The notes under the pieces are model-generated. The model was not told the DNA's origin. It was given only the letters and a program-made list of their open reading frames with translations, and made no database searches. From CAYOMP01 sp964405075 (GTDB taxonomy: Bacteria > Bacillota > Clostridia > Lachnospirales > Lachnospiraceae), in NCBI GenBank assembly GCA_964405075.1, contig CAYOMP010000005.1:1-51784 (forward strand): a stretch of DNA of 51,784 nucleotides, written 5' to 3'. How positions within the stretch are numbered: position 1 is the first letter of the stretch; each line of letters starts with the position of its first letter. The position numbers and the translations under genes were made by a program. Below are positions 16,702 to 27,064 of the stretch, piece after piece.

Positions 16702-18504
16702 TTACTCTTCTGTTTCTTTTTCTTTCAAATCTAATTTAATATAAAGTTCTTCAAGCTGTTTGTCTTCTACAACATTTGGCGCCTCTGTCATTAGACATGA
16801 AGCATCTTTTACCTTAGGGAATGCAATTACTTCTCTAATGCTGTCTTCTTTTGCCATAAGCATCATTAATCTATCAAGACCATATGCCAATCCAGCGTGT
16901 GGTGGTACACCATATTTGAATGCATTTAGTAAGAAACCAAACTGTTCGTAAGCCTGTTCCATTGTAAATCCAAGTGCTTTGAACATTTTTTCCTGAACAT
17001 CATTTTGGAAAATTCTAACACTTCCACCACCAAGTTCAGTACCATTTAATACAATATCGTACGCTTTTGCTCTAACTCTGCCTGGATCAGTATCAAGATA
17101 TTCCAAATCTTCTTCCATAGGCATTGTAAACGGATGATGCATAGCAACAAATCTTTCCTGTTCTTCTGACCATTCTAATAATGGGAATTCTGTAACCCAT
17201 AAGAAATTAAATTTATCTTTATCTAATAATTCTAAATTTCTAGCAATTTCAAGACGTAAATTACCTAATACATCCCAAACAACCTTATTCTTATCAGCTG
17301 CAAACAATAATAAGTCTCCTGGTTTACCATCCATTGCAGCTACTAAGTTAGCTAATTCTTCTTCTGTCATAAATTTAGAGAATGAAGATTTGTATGTTCC
17401 ATCTTCATTAATTGAAAGATATGCTAATCCCTTAGCACCAAATCCTTTGGCAAATTCCACTAATGCATCAATCTTCTTACGTGGCATACTTCCCTGTCCT
17501 TCGGCATTAATACCTCTTACAGAACCGCCATTTTCTAACGCACCTGTAAATACACCAAATCCACAATTCTTAACCGCTTCTGATACATTTACTAATTCCA
17601 TTCCAAAACGTGTATCCGGTTTATCTGAACCATATCTATCCATTGCTTCCTGCCATGTCATTCTCTGAATTGGAAGTGGAACATCTACACCAATTGTATC
17701 CTTGAATAATTTAGCCAGTAATCTTTCATTTACCTCAATAACGTCATCAACATCAACAAATGACAATTCCATATCTACCTGTGTAAATTCCGGCTGTCTG
17801 TCTGCTCTTAAATCTTCATCTCTAAAGCATTTAGCAATCTGGAAATATCTATCATAGCCAGAACACATAAGTAACTGTTTAAATATCTGTGGTGACTGTG
17901 GTAACGCATAAAATGTTCCCGCATGTACACGACTAGGTACTAAATAATCTCTAGCTCCTTCTGGAGTACTCTTACAAAGAATAGGTGTTTCAATTTCTAA
18001 AAAGCCCTCATCAGCCAAGAAGTTACGAATAGTTGTAACTGCTTTACTTCTCATAATTAAATTCTTCTGTAGGTCTGGTCTTCTTAAATCTAAATATCTA
18101 TATTTTAATCTAAGTTCTTCCTTTGTTTTGCTATTTTCCTCAATTGGGAATGGTGGTGTCATTGATTCTGAAAGTATTCTAATCTCATTCGCTCTTATTT
18201 CAATATCACCTGTTGCAAGATTCTCGTTAACTGCACCTGAACGTTTTTCAACTTTACCAACTACAGCAACAACAAATTCACTTCTAAGTTTTTCGGCTTT
18301 TGCAAATCCTTCTGCACCACAATCAGACTCTTCAAAAATAATCTGCAATAATCCTGAACGGTCACGCAAATCTACAAAAATAATTCCACCTTTATTTCTA
18401 CTCTTCTGAACCCAGCCCATTACTGTAACTGTTTCTCCGACATTAGCATTAGAAACTTCTGTACATCTATGAGTTCTTTTCAAACCTCTCATTGACTCTG
18501 CCAT
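16702..18504 (-). CDS. aspS: Aspartyl-tRNA synthetase
   Basis: 600 residues, bacterial-type AspRS. It has an N-terminal OB anticodon-binding domain (residues about 20-110, VMGWVQKSRNKGGIIFVDLRD), a class II catalytic core (motif 2 around FRDEDLRADRQPEFTQVD, motif 3 GLAYGLDRLMM), and the bacterial GAD insertion (about 300-430). It charges tRNA-Asp. GGAGGATATGAAAAA precedes the start. In many clostridia aspS follows hisS; here the gene before it is an HD-GYP protein. Confidence 0.98.
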   Translation of the reverse strand: MAESMRGLKRTHRCTEVSNANVGETVTVMGWVQKSRNKGGIIFVDLRDRSGLLQIIFEESDCGAEGFAKAEKLRSEFVVAVVGKVEKRSGAVNENLATGDIEIRANEIRILSESMTPPFPIEENSKTKEELRLKYRYLDLRRPDLQKNLIMRSKAVTTIRNFLADEGFLEIETPILCKSTPEGARDYLVPSRVHAGTFYALPQSPQIFKQLLMCSGYDRYFQIAKCFRDEDLRADRQPEFTQVDMELSFVDVDDVIEVNERLLAKLFKDTIGVDVPLPIQRMTWQEAMDRYGSDKPDTRFGMELVNVSEAVKNCGFGVFTGALENGGSVRGINAEGQGSMPRKKIDALVEFAKGFGAKGLAYLSINEDGTYKSSFSKFMTEEELANLVAAMDGKPGDLLLFAADKNKVVWDVLGNLRLEIARNLELLDKDKFNFLWVTEFPLLEWSEEQERFVAMHHPFTMPMEEDLEYLDTDPGRVRAKAYDIVLNGTELGGGSVRIFQNDVQEKMFKALGFTMEQAYEQFGFLLNAFKYGVPPHAGLAYGLDRLMMLMAKEDSIREVIAFPKVKDASCLMTEAPNVVEDKQLEELYIKLDLKEKETEE

Positions 18505-18524
18505 TTTTTCATATCCTCCATTGG

Positions 18525-19112
18525 TTAAATATCATATATTTTTTCACTGCCGTCACTATAAATAATCTTCATAAACGCCAGAAAAACTTTCATATCAAAA
18601 TTCTTTACTTCTTCTATCATCAGTTCAATCGCTGTTTCTACATCAAAGGCTTTCCTATATGGTCTGTCTGAAATTAAAGCAGCAAAAACATCACATACCC
18701 TTAATATTTTGGCTCCAATAGGAATTGCATCCCCTTTTAAATTAGCCGGATACCCCGAACCATCCATATTTTCGTGATGGTACAATACAGATTCCAGAAT
18801 AAAATCTGAATACCCTTGATTTTTCAAAATTTCATATCCAAATGTAGAATGCATTCTAACATATTTCATTTCTTCAACTTTAAGAGTTCCTTCATTTCTT
18901 CCGTATAAGTACTCTGATAGTTTCAACTTTCCAATATCGTGAATAACACCGGCTATTGCCAGTTCATGGCTCTTTTCCTCATCCAAGCCCAACTCCCGTG
19001 CAATATTAACTGCCAAATTGCTCACACATATTCCATGCATCATATTATAATACATGTCACTATCCAATATTTCTTGCTTATGTGTTGTAGAAACTACATA
19101 TGCACTATCCAT
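18525..19112 (-). CDS. Stand-alone HD-GYP phosphodiesterase
   Basis: 195 residues, essentially only the catalytic domain. Both signature motifs are intact: the metal-binding HDIGK (near residue 58) and HHENMDGSGYP (near 110). Together they predict cyclic-di-GMP hydrolysis. There is no receiver, PAS or membrane segment, so its input must come from elsewhere. The C-terminal 25 residues diverge from the usual helix. AAGGAGTAGATAGA precedes the ATG. It is co-oriented with hemZ (54-base gap) and aspS (20-base gap), so it is likely co-transcribed with translation genes. Confidence 0.85.
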   Translation of the reverse strand: MDSAYVVSTTHKQEILDSDMYYNMMHGICVSNLAVNIARELGLDEEKSHELAIAGVIHDIGKLKLSEYLYGRNEGTLKVEEMKYVRMHSTFGYEILKNQGYSDFILESVLYHHENMDGSGYPANLKGDAIPIGAKILRVCDVFAALISDRPYRKAFDVETAIELMIEEVKNFDMKVFLAFMKIIYSDGSEKIYDI

Positions 19113-19166
19113 TCTATCTACTCCTTATACTAACAAATAATAGTATGCTTTGATTTTTTAACATCA

Positions 19167-20633
19167 TTATAATAGTTTCCAAGTATTAAAGAAATCTTTT
19201 TTTCGCTGTATCATTTCATCTATTCGTTCAATATAACTAGAAACATCTTTTACGTTTTCAATTCTTTTAATTATATCCTCATCCGGAAAAACAACCTTTG
19301 TACTTGCACCTGCTCCCAAAGCCATTATAGTCTGTTTCTCCTCCATAATAAGAATATTATAGATACCTTCGCAGCCTTCCTTTGAGTATCCAACATTTTC
19401 AAAATTGCCAGCCATATTTTTTTGTCTGTATAAATAATAAGGCTTTGCACCAATTTTTGCAACATACTGAGCCGTTAAATTGATAATTTCTCTTGTATTA
19501 TTAATAGATAGCTCTTTATATTTGTCCTTAAACATATTCAGTCTTGCTGCTCTCTTAATCGCAAGAGAATGAACTGTTATACTATCTGGGTTTAGTTTAT
19601 TTACTTCTTCCATAGTATATCTTACATCTTCTATACCTTCATCAGGTAATCCTACTATCAAATCCATATTAATGTTATCAAAGCCAACCTGTCTCGCCAT
19701 AAAAAATGCTTCCTTGACCTGCTCAACGGTATGTCTTCGACCAATAATGTCTAAAGTCTTTTGATTCATTGTCTGTGGATTTATCGATATTCTGGAAACA
19801 TTATGTTTTTTAAGAACTTGGAATTTTTCTAAAGTTACACTATCTGGTCTGCCTGCTTCAACAGTTAGTTCTTTCAAATATGTTAAATCAAATAATTCTT
19901 CAATTCTAGTCAATATTCTATCTAACTGATTGGCGTTTAGTGTAGTTGGAGTTCCACCGCCTATATAAATTGTATTAAGCCTTTTATTCTTAAATGCATC
20001 GGCTGTATATTCTATTTCCTTGCACAAAGCATCCACATACTCATCCATTCTCTTTTCCCACATTGCCAATGGGTAAGAGGTAAACGAACAATATAAACAA
20101 GTTGTAGGACAAAATGGAATTCCAATATAAATACTGTATCCGTCCTTATAATCAATATCCTTCAAAACCTCTATTTCTTTTTTAGCAATTTCTATGCTCA
20201 ATTGAATTTTTTCATCGCTTGCCAAATATGTATCTTTCATATATTTGGCAACATCTTCTTCACTATGCCCCTGTTCAATCAACGCCATAGGAATCTTGGT
20301 AGGTCTGATACCCGTTAGCGTTCCCCATGGAAGCACTCTGCCTGAACATTCTGAAAGTAACCTGTACAATGAGTGTTTAAGAACATTTTTTGCACCTTTT
20401 CTATCAGAAAAATCACACTTAACATAATCATTATATTCATTTATACCATCAACAATTGTAATTGTAACACCTGACGAATCGTATTTCACATCCACTAATA
20501 GTTCCGGCTCATTACTGTTAATCCTGCCATCACCTTCAATAAATGTTTCCACATCCATCTTAGGATAAAATGCCTTTACTAAAGAATAAATATCATATTC
20601 ATAATTTCTATCATTTTGCCTTATTTCTATCAT
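19167..20633 (-). CDS. hemZ: Oxygen-independent coproporphyrinogen oxidase-like radical SAM protein HemZ
   Basis: 488 residues. The radical SAM cluster is CPTTCLYC (Cys175, 179, 182), followed by GGGTPTTL, the SAM-binding glycines. An N-terminal extension of about 160 residues is typical of HemZ. The C-terminal part belongs to the HemN-like family. It is named coproporphyrinogen dehydrogenase, but in many anaerobes the true function of HemZ is not established and no other haem gene is nearby. The start follows TTAGGAGATTTTA, nine bases after the MBL gene stop. Confidence 0.88.
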   Translation of the reverse strand: MIEIRQNDRNYEYDIYSLVKAFYPKMDVETFIEGDGRINSNEPELLVDVKYDSSGVTITIVDGINEYNDYVKCDFSDRKGAKNVLKHSLYRLLSECSGRVLPWGTLTGIRPTKIPMALIEQGHSEEDVAKYMKDTYLASDEKIQLSIEIAKKEIEVLKDIDYKDGYSIYIGIPFCPTTCLYCSFTSYPLAMWEKRMDEYVDALCKEIEYTADAFKNKRLNTIYIGGGTPTTLNANQLDRILTRIEELFDLTYLKELTVEAGRPDSVTLEKFQVLKKHNVSRISINPQTMNQKTLDIIGRRHTVEQVKEAFFMARQVGFDNINMDLIVGLPDEGIEDVRYTMEEVNKLNPDSITVHSLAIKRAARLNMFKDKYKELSINNTREIINLTAQYVAKIGAKPYYLYRQKNMAGNFENVGYSKEGCEGIYNILIMEEKQTIMALGAGASTKVVFPDEDIIKRIENVKDVSSYIERIDEMIQRKKDFFNTWKLL

Positions 20634-20642
20634 TAAAATCTC

Positions 20643-21272
20643 CTAACCCAAAAATGGATTATACATTTTTTCATACCCCATAGTACTAGCTTCACCATGC
20701 CCAGGATACACAATAATATCATCCGGTAATTTTGCCAGCACTTCTTTTAATGAATGTTTCATCATAGAAACACTTCCTGTTGGGAAATCAGTTCTTCCCA
20801 TAGATTCTCTAAAAAGAGTATCTCCGCTAACAAGTATTTCCTCTTCTTCAAAATAGTAGCAAACACTACCCTGTGTATGTCCTGGTGTCTCAATAACCTT
20901 GCACGGACATCCGATATAGTCTAACTCTTCATTATCCTTCACATATCTGTCTGCATCTATTGATAACTCAAAGCCACCCATTGCTGAAGATAAATTCAAG
21001 CCAGCATTATTTAATATATCCTTTTCATGAACAGAAGCAATAACAGGTACACCAAAAGCTTCCCTTAAAAAGGTTACCGCAGTTATATGATCAAAATGTC
21101 CATGTGTCAGGAAAATAGCCTTTAAATTATAATTATTATCTTCTATCTGTTTTTTTATAAATGATGCTCTATCTGCCGGATCAATGATAATAGCATCCTT
21201 AGTTTCGCTATTACTCAAAATATAAGTATTAGTGCTAACAGCTCCCAACACATATGTGTCAACCTTTAACAT
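20643..21272 (-). CDS. MBL-fold metallo-hydrolase (glyoxalase II-like)
   Basis: 209 residues. The zinc ligand motif THGHFDHI (56-63), later ETPGHTQGSVCYYF, SGDTLFRESMGRTD and YPGHGE complete the glyoxalase-II-like MBL signature. It probably hydrolyses a thioester or related small molecule; the true substrate of this YcbL/YqgX-type branch is uncertain. It sits between rel and hemZ, the usual clostridial location, with AGGAGG at the start. Confidence 0.88.
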   Translation of the reverse strand: MLKVDTYVLGAVSTNTYILSNSETKDAIIIDPADRASFIKKQIEDNNYNLKAIFLTHGHFDHITAVTFLREAFGVPVIASVHEKDILNNAGLNLSSAMGGFELSIDADRYVKDNEELDYIGCPCKVIETPGHTQGSVCYYFEEEEILVSGDTLFRESMGRTDFPTGSVSMMKHSLKEVLAKLPDDIIVYPGHGEASTMGYEKMYNPFLG

Positions 21273-21309
21273 TGGTTATTTCCTCCTGTCTAATAAAGAA
21301 CTACATGAA

Positions 21310-23604
21310 TTAACCTGTAGTTCTTTCAATATCAATAACTGATTCAATTTGTCTTAATTTTTCTATAATACTTCTCAGTTCTTCCGTACCGCGAACATTA
21401 AATGTCATGGTAATAGTTGCTGTTCCCTGTTTATTAGTTCTACAATTCATAGAAGTTACATCAATTTTTACTTCTGTAAACACTTTAGAAACATCAACCA
21501 GCATACCAATTCTATTATTGGCATATATTTTAATTTCAGCTGTATATCTTGACTGTTCCTCACCAGCAGATGTCTGGCTCCATTCAGCATCAATCAATCT
21601 TGCTCTTTCTATATCAGATAAATTAATTACATTTACACAATCTGTTCTATGAATAGATACCCCACGCCCTCTGGTGATAAATCCTACTATTTCATCTCCT
21701 GGAACCGGACTGCAACACTTGGAAAATCTAACTGCCACATCATGTATACCTTGTACAACAATTCCACCTTTTGACTTTTGTACATGTAGCTTATCCTTAC
21801 CATCAACAACAGTTTCAAGAACCTTTTCATCTGTAATAATCTTTTTGTTGGCTTTTTCGTATTGTTCAAGCATTTTATTTATTACTTGACCTTCCTTTAA
21901 GCCACCATGGCCTACTGCTGCATATACAGAATCCCAATCCTTAAAGCCGTATTTACGCATTACACCAGACATGTATTCTGTTTTCATAATATCTGAAAGT
22001 ACTATTGATTTAACCTTACAATATTGGGCAATCATTTCCTTTCCTTTTATTATGTTTTCTTCTTTTAATTCATTTTTAAACCACTGATTAATCTTACTTT
22101 TTGCCTGAGTACTCTTAACAACTTTTAGCCAGTCTCTACTAGGCCCTTTAGAATTTTGCGACGTTATTATTTCAACTCTGTCACCATTTTGCAATACATA
22201 ATCTATATTAACCAGCTTGCCATTAACCTTGGCTCCCACCATTTTATTACCAACAGCACTATGTATACTGTAGGCAAAATCAATAGGAGTAGAACCATTT
22301 GGCAGATTCTTAACATCTCCTGATGGAGTAAAACAATATACGTTTTCTGAGAACAAGTCGAAGTCACTCTTAAGTAAACTCATAAACTCCTTGTTATCAG
22401 ACATATCCTTTTGCCATTCTAATATCTGTCTTAACCAAGCTAACTTAGCTGCTTCCTGTTCTTCAACTTTCTTTCCATCAGAGGCTTCTTTATATTTCCA
22501 ATGGGCAGCAATACCATACTCCGCAGTTCTATGCATTTCATAAGTCCTAATTTGAATCTCAAATGGATGACCATTAGGCCCAATCAATGTGGTATGAAGA
22601 GACTGATACATATTAGGTTTTGGCATAGCAATATAATCCTTGAAACGCCCCGGAATAGGCTTATACATTTCATGAATCACACCTAATGCAGCATAACAGT
22701 CTTTTACTGATTCCACAATAATTCTAACTGCAAACAAATCATATATCTGATCTAATGTTTTATCCTGATTAACCATTTTTTTGTATATACTGAAAAAATG
22801 CTTAACACGACCGTCAATCTGAGCCACAATTCCTGCATTGTCAATATGAAACTTAACTTCATCTACAATACTTTTAACAAAGGCTTCTCTTTCACTTTTT
22901 CTAAAAGCTATCTTTTCAACTAAATCATAATACACCTCTGGCTCTAAATATTTCAAAGACAAATCATCTAATTCTATCTTTATCTTAGAAATACCTAATC
23001 TTTGTGCAATAGGTGCATAAATATCCATAGTTTCTCTAGCTTTTTCTTTTTGTTTTTCAGGCTTCATATATTTAAGAGTTCGCATATTATGAAGTCTGTC
23101 TGCTAATTTTATTAGTATTACTCGAATATCCTTAGCCATAGCCAAAAACATTTTTCTTAAGTTCTCGGCCTGTACTTCTACTTTATCTTTTGAATAGGCT
23201 AACTGTCCTAACTTAGTAACTCCATCTACTAAAAGAGCAACTTCATCACTAAATTCTGCTGCTATTTCTTCTGATGTCATAACTGTATCTTCCACCACAT
23301 CATGTAAAAGTCCAGCAACAATAGTTTCCTTATCCAATTCTAATTCTGCTAATATTATAGCAACACAAAGAGGGTGAATTATATATGGTTCACCCGATTT
23401 TCTACACTGCCCGTCATGGGCGTTATATGCAATTTTATATGCCTTTTCTACCATTGATGTATCTGTTGACGGATGATACTTCTTAATACTGGCAATCAAC
23501 TCATCATACAATACTTCCGGACTGGTAAAATCATCAAATGCCTTTACATTGTTATCATCTATTTTCTTAACACGTTGTTTTCTTTCAACTTGTTCATTTA
23601 CCAT
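21310..23604 (-). CDS. relA: Bifunctional (p)ppGpp synthetase/hydrolase (Rel)
   Basis: 764 residues, full-length Rel. Domains in order: HD hydrolase (about 50-200, HDVVEDT at 101-107), RelA/SpoT synthetase (about 240-350, with PNMYQSLHTTLIG and RTYEMHRTAEYGIAAHWKYKE), TGS (about 405-470), a zinc-finger-like region KCCSPVPGDEI, and a C-terminal ACT domain. Both catalytic centres look intact, so it should make and degrade the stringent alarmone and sense stalled ribosomes. The ribosome site is weak (GGTGAT). It is 49 bases downstream of apt, as in many Firmicutes. Confidence 0.97.
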   Translation of the reverse strand: MVNEQVERKQRVKKIDDNNVKAFDDFTSPEVLYDELIASIKKYHPSTDTSMVEKAYKIAYNAHDGQCRKSGEPYIIHPLCVAIILAELELDKETIVAGLLHDVVEDTVMTSEEIAAEFSDEVALLVDGVTKLGQLAYSKDKVEVQAENLRKMFLAMAKDIRVILIKLADRLHNMRTLKYMKPEKQKEKARETMDIYAPIAQRLGISKIKIELDDLSLKYLEPEVYYDLVEKIAFRKSEREAFVKSIVDEVKFHIDNAGIVAQIDGRVKHFFSIYKKMVNQDKTLDQIYDLFAVRIIVESVKDCYAALGVIHEMYKPIPGRFKDYIAMPKPNMYQSLHTTLIGPNGHPFEIQIRTYEMHRTAEYGIAAHWKYKEASDGKKVEEQEAAKLAWLRQILEWQKDMSDNKEFMSLLKSDFDLFSENVYCFTPSGDVKNLPNGSTPIDFAYSIHSAVGNKMVGAKVNGKLVNIDYVLQNGDRVEIITSQNSKGPSRDWLKVVKSTQAKSKINQWFKNELKEENIIKGKEMIAQYCKVKSIVLSDIMKTEYMSGVMRKYGFKDWDSVYAAVGHGGLKEGQVINKMLEQYEKANKKIITDEKVLETVVDGKDKLHVQKSKGGIVVQGIHDVAVRFSKCCSPVPGDEIVGFITRGRGVSIHRTDCVNVINLSDIERARLIDAEWSQTSAGEEQSRYTAEIKIYANNRIGMLVDVSKVFTEVKIDVTSMNCRTNKQGTATITMTFNVRGTEELRSIIEKLRQIESVIDIERTTG

Positions 23605-23653
23605 ACGCTATCACCGACTCATTATGTTTTGCTAATCAATCTGCATCAATAAT

Positions 23654-24178
23654 CTATTTACCTTCGTAACAAATAACCGATGCAACATCTTTACCTGCTA
23701 ATTTTTCTCTTCCTTTAAGACCTGCAAGTTCCATTAAAAATACAATCTTAACTACTTCGCCGCCCATTCCTTCTACTAAATCAATAATAGCTTCTATTGT
23801 GCCACCTGTTGCAATCAAATCATCAATAATAACTACCTTCTGCCCTGGTTTTATTGCATCCTTATGCATTTCAATTGTTGCTGAACCATATTCTAAATCA
23901 TATGATTTTTCAACAGTTTCACATGGTAATTTACCTTTTTTCCTTACTGGAACAAAGGCTTTCCTCATATTATAAGCGATAGGTACACCAAATATGAACC
24001 CTCTTGACTCTGGTCCCACAACTACATCAAATTCAGTGTCACCAATCAATTCCTGCATTGAATCTATGGCAAGATGCAATCCTTCTGCATCCTGTAATAC
24101 ACTAGTTACATCTCTAAAAATAATACCTGGTTCTGGAAAATCAGGTATGCTTCTAACATATTCTTCAATTTTCTTCAT
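23654..24178 (-). CDS. apt: Adenine phosphoribosyltransferase
   Basis: 174 residues. The PRPP-binding loop VVIIDDLIATGGT (about 115-127) and the N-terminal FPEPGIIFRDVT are diagnostic. It salvages adenine to AMP. It is the first gene of the minus-strand run apt-rel-MBL-hemZ, with GGAGTGG before the ATG, and is divergent from the AraC gene. Confidence 0.97.
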   Translation of the reverse strand: MKKIEEYVRSIPDFPEPGIIFRDVTSVLQDAEGLHLAIDSMQELIGDTEFDVVVGPESRGFIFGVPIAYNMRKAFVPVRKKGKLPCETVEKSYDLEYGSATIEMHKDAIKPGQKVVIIDDLIATGGTIEAIIDLVEGMGGEVVKIVFLMELAGLKGREKLAGKDVASVICYEGK

Positions 24179-24250
24179 AATACCACTCCATCTTTTAAAA
24201 TTCTTTTTTTAGTATACCACCCTTTATTTTACATTACAACATTTTTTAGC

Positions 24251-24279
24251 TTGAAGCACAGGATTTAATTATATATAAT
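24251..24279 (+). promoter_or_regulatory. Promoter of the AraC-family gene
   Basis: TTGAAG (24251-24256), 17 bases, TATAAT (24274-24279), 44 bases before the ATG. Confidence 0.6.
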
Positions 24280-24323
24280 TAATACAATTAACACGTATGA
24301 ATAAACAGTAAAGGAGACGGGAT

Positions 24324-25097
24324 ATGGATAATCTTCACAGCTTTATTATTAACAATAATGCTCTAGACAAATTTATTTTAAAAAGAAGTACTGAAGTTCT
24401 TTACAATAACCGTGAGCGCAATCTTATTCAAATTCCTCTCCAGCACGAACTTAATTTTTATTCTGCCATAAAGAATGGTAATATTTCTTTGGTAAAAGAA
24501 TTCCTTGATAATTATACAATGAATGAATTTTACAACATTCCTGAAGATAGTAAATACAGGGACTACTATATCCACACATTACTTCATATAGGTATATTGT
24601 CTCGCTATGCAGTTTTTGGTGGATTATCTGAAGATGTATCATACGCTATCTCCGAAGCATATTATGATGTAATTGAATTGTGTCAGAATCTATATGATTT
24701 AGATAATGTTCGCCGTCATTCGACAATGCACTACATTGAACTCATTATGTTGCAAAAAAGATCCGAAGTTTATTCTCCAGAGATACGTTTGTGTCAAAAC
24801 TACATTAGTTCTCATCTCCATGACAAAATAACTACTGCTGATTTGGCAACCCTATGTTCTCTAAGTGAACGGCAGTTAATACGTCGTTTCTATTCTGAAA
24901 CTGGCAAACATATATCTGAATACATAATAGATTTAAGAATAACAAATGCAAAATATTTGCTGGCATATACTGATTTTTCTATCCTTGAAATAAGTACGAC
25001 TTTGGGATTTTCATCCCAAAGTCACTTTACACATACATTTAAAAAAATACTTAATATTACTCCTGCGAAATATCGTCAAAAGCACAAACTATATTAA
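24324..25097 (+). CDS. AraC-family transcriptional regulator
   Basis: 257 residues; ATG after AAAGGAGACGGGAT. The C-terminal 100 residues contain two helix-turn-helix units (TTADLATLCSLSERQLIRRF and ILEISTTLGFSSQSHFTHTFKK), the AraC DNA-binding signature. The N-terminal 150 residues are helical and not a classical cupin; they probably sense an effector. The neighbours do not name a target: apt is divergent, and a chemoreceptor gene is convergent with only 8 bases between stops. Confidence 0.9.
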   Translation: MDNLHSFIINNNALDKFILKRSTEVLYNNRERNLIQIPLQHELNFYSAIKNGNISLVKEFLDNYTMNEFYNIPEDSKYRDYYIHTLLHIGILSRYAVFGGLSEDVSYAISEAYYDVIELCQNLYDLDNVRRHSTMHYIELIMLQKRSEVYSPEIRLCQNYISSHLHDKITTADLATLCSLSERQLIRRFYSETGKHISEYIIDLRITNAKYLLAYTDFSILEISTTLGFSSQSHFTHTFKKILNITPAKYRQKHKLY

Positions 25098-25105
25098 CCT
25101 TGAGC

Positions 25106-26815
25106 TTAAATTATAAACTGACTTACTTTTTCTTTTAAGCTTTCAGAGCTATGTTTTGTTTCTTCTGAAATTGAAAGAACTGTATTTACATCCATTGCTA
25201 TTTCGCTGGTTTTACCGGCTATTGTTCCACTACCATTAGCACTTTCATTAATTGCTATTTCCATTTCTTCCATTGTTTTAGCCATTTTTTCAATGGACTC
25301 AGTAACTTCCATTGCAGTATTGTTTAATTCAGTTGCAAATTCCTTAATATAATTTGCATCATTACTATAATTCTCACCAGTTGATAACAATGTATCATAA
25401 GCTAACATAACATTTGTGTCTACATATTCTGTAATTTCTTTTGCAGTTCTTACCAAATTTTCTACAGTTTTAAATATTTCATTAACACCATTTTGAATCT
25501 TTTCGACAGCTTCTCCAGATGCAGTTGACAAGCTTTTAATTTCATTAGCTACAACTGCAAAACCTCTTCCTGCTTCACCTGCCCTGGCAGCTTCAATTGT
25601 TGCATTTAGACTTAATAAATTAGTCTGTTCTGAAATACTAAGAATAGTATCGGCTAATATTCTGATTTCTTCTATACTTTTTGAATCTTCAATAGCCTGA
25701 TTCATTCTAATTTTAGATTCTTTAATTACTTCTATAGCTTCTTCCCTTGATTTAACAGCTTCTTCCTTAATTTCCATTGCTCTGTCAAATATATCATTAG
25801 CACGCTCGTTACCTTCTTCTGCTTTTCCAGATAACTGTTCAATAGAAGTTTCAATATTCTTAACAGTTGAATCTACTTCTTCTACACCTGCTGCTGTTTC
25901 TTCCATACCTGCTGATATCTCTTCAGTAGCCGCTGCGACTTCTTCTACATTCTCATTAAGGCGAGTAACCTGATTTGTTGTATCAGCTACTGCTTTATCC
26001 ATAGCGTCAGCTTCATTTTGAATTGCAACAAGCATATCTTTAATTTCTGCTCTCATATTCTTTACAGCAGACGCCATTTTTCCACGTTCATCCTGTACCC
26101 TAATATCATCCAGCAAATTATCATCAGAAAAATCTTTATTTTCCATTTTTCCCATAATTGCTGACACTCTGTTAATAGGTTTTACAATACTTCTAGATAC
26201 AAAAAATAGAACAATAACAGCACCAATAGTGCAAATTAACTGAATAATAGCTGCTACTATTTCAGCTTCTTTTTGCATGCTATGAAGTTCTGATTCATCA
26301 GCCCCCAAAAAGAAACATCCAAGAATATTTCCTTTTTCATCCTTAATAGGCTCATAACGTGTCATCATTTTGACACCATTGATTACAGTCTGTTCACTAA
26401 ACACTTCACCATTAGATATTAATTCATAAATATCAGGATTTATTTTTGTTCCCTTAAGACTATTTCCATTTGCATCAACTATACTAGTAGATACTCTTTC
26501 GTCCTTCAAACAAACTGTAACATGATAACCTGTAGTCTCATATATAGACTTGGCATAACTATTTACATCTTGAATCTGAGTTGTTCCCTTATATAAAAGT
26601 CCACTTTTGGGATCAATATTCCAATTACCTGGTGCTTTTTCAGAAAACAAACTATATGCTAACTTGTATGCTTCACCAACTGTATGACTGTATAACTGTG
26701 TTGTACGATTACCATATGTTTTCAAAACACAAATTTGCATCGTACTACCAACAACAACTACTAATGCCGCCATTAACAACATAAGTTTCATCATTAAACT
26801 ATTCTTTAATTTCAT
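25106..26815 (-). CDS. Methyl-accepting chemotaxis protein with single Cache-like sensor
   Basis: 569 residues from ATG 26815, after AGAGGAAAGAATAGAA; an in-frame GTG 12 codons upstream is less likely. A first membrane helix (about 8-30) is followed by an extracellular domain of about 150 residues that resembles a single Cache fold, a second helix (about 185-208), HAMP, and the cytoplasmic signalling domain. The hairpin tip EQTNLLSLNATIEAARAGEAGRGFAVVANEI differs slightly from the common LALNA form. It should control CheA through CheW. No che genes lie in this window. The signalling region resembles that of the receptor at 36650. Confidence 0.9.
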   Translation of the reverse strand: MKLKNSLMMKLMLLMAALVVVVGSTMQICVLKTYGNRTTQLYSHTVGEAYKLAYSLFSEKAPGNWNIDPKSGLLYKGTTQIQDVNSYAKSIYETTGYHVTVCLKDERVSTSIVDANGNSLKGTKINPDIYELISNGEVFSEQTVINGVKMMTRYEPIKDEKGNILGCFFLGADESELHSMQKEAEIVAAIIQLICTIGAVIVLFFVSRSIVKPINRVSAIMGKMENKDFSDDNLLDDIRVQDERGKMASAVKNMRAEIKDMLVAIQNEADAMDKAVADTTNQVTRLNENVEEVAAATEEISAGMEETAAGVEEVDSTVKNIETSIEQLSGKAEEGNERANDIFDRAMEIKEEAVKSREEAIEVIKESKIRMNQAIEDSKSIEEIRILADTILSISEQTNLLSLNATIEAARAGEAGRGFAVVANEIKSLSTASGEAVEKIQNGVNEIFKTVENLVRTAKEITEYVDTNVMLAYDTLLSTGENYSNDANYIKEFATELNNTAMEVTESIEKMAKTMEEMEIAINESANGSGTIAGKTSEIAMDVNTVLSISEETKHSSESLKEKVSQFII

Positions 26816-27064
26816 TTCTATTCTTTCCTCTTCTGTAACTCTATACTTCACATCATTAGTATAGGTTTACTTTATTTTTGCATTTACAGTAACCTTATCG
26901 AATTAACTTATATCATATATCAGCTTTTACTCTTTATAATTCAAATGACACTTTTTGCATACTAATGACTTGTTATAGTACTTTTTCCCCTTTTTAGTAC
27001 TTAAACATTTTAATTTTTCTTTATTTTTTGATAATTTTTATTTAATAAGCTTTTTGAATATTAA

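Noticed and set aside
24998..25024. Perfect inverted repeat GACTTTGGGAT/ATCCCAAAGTC.
   Set aside because: It lies inside the conserved LGFSSQSHF codons of the AraC gene. It could help stop the convergent chemoreceptor transcript, but coding constraint explains it.
26815..27064. Possible sigma-28 promoter (CGATAA) upstream of the chemoreceptor gene.
   Set aside because: No TAAA box at the required distance; the other three receptor genes also lack the pattern.
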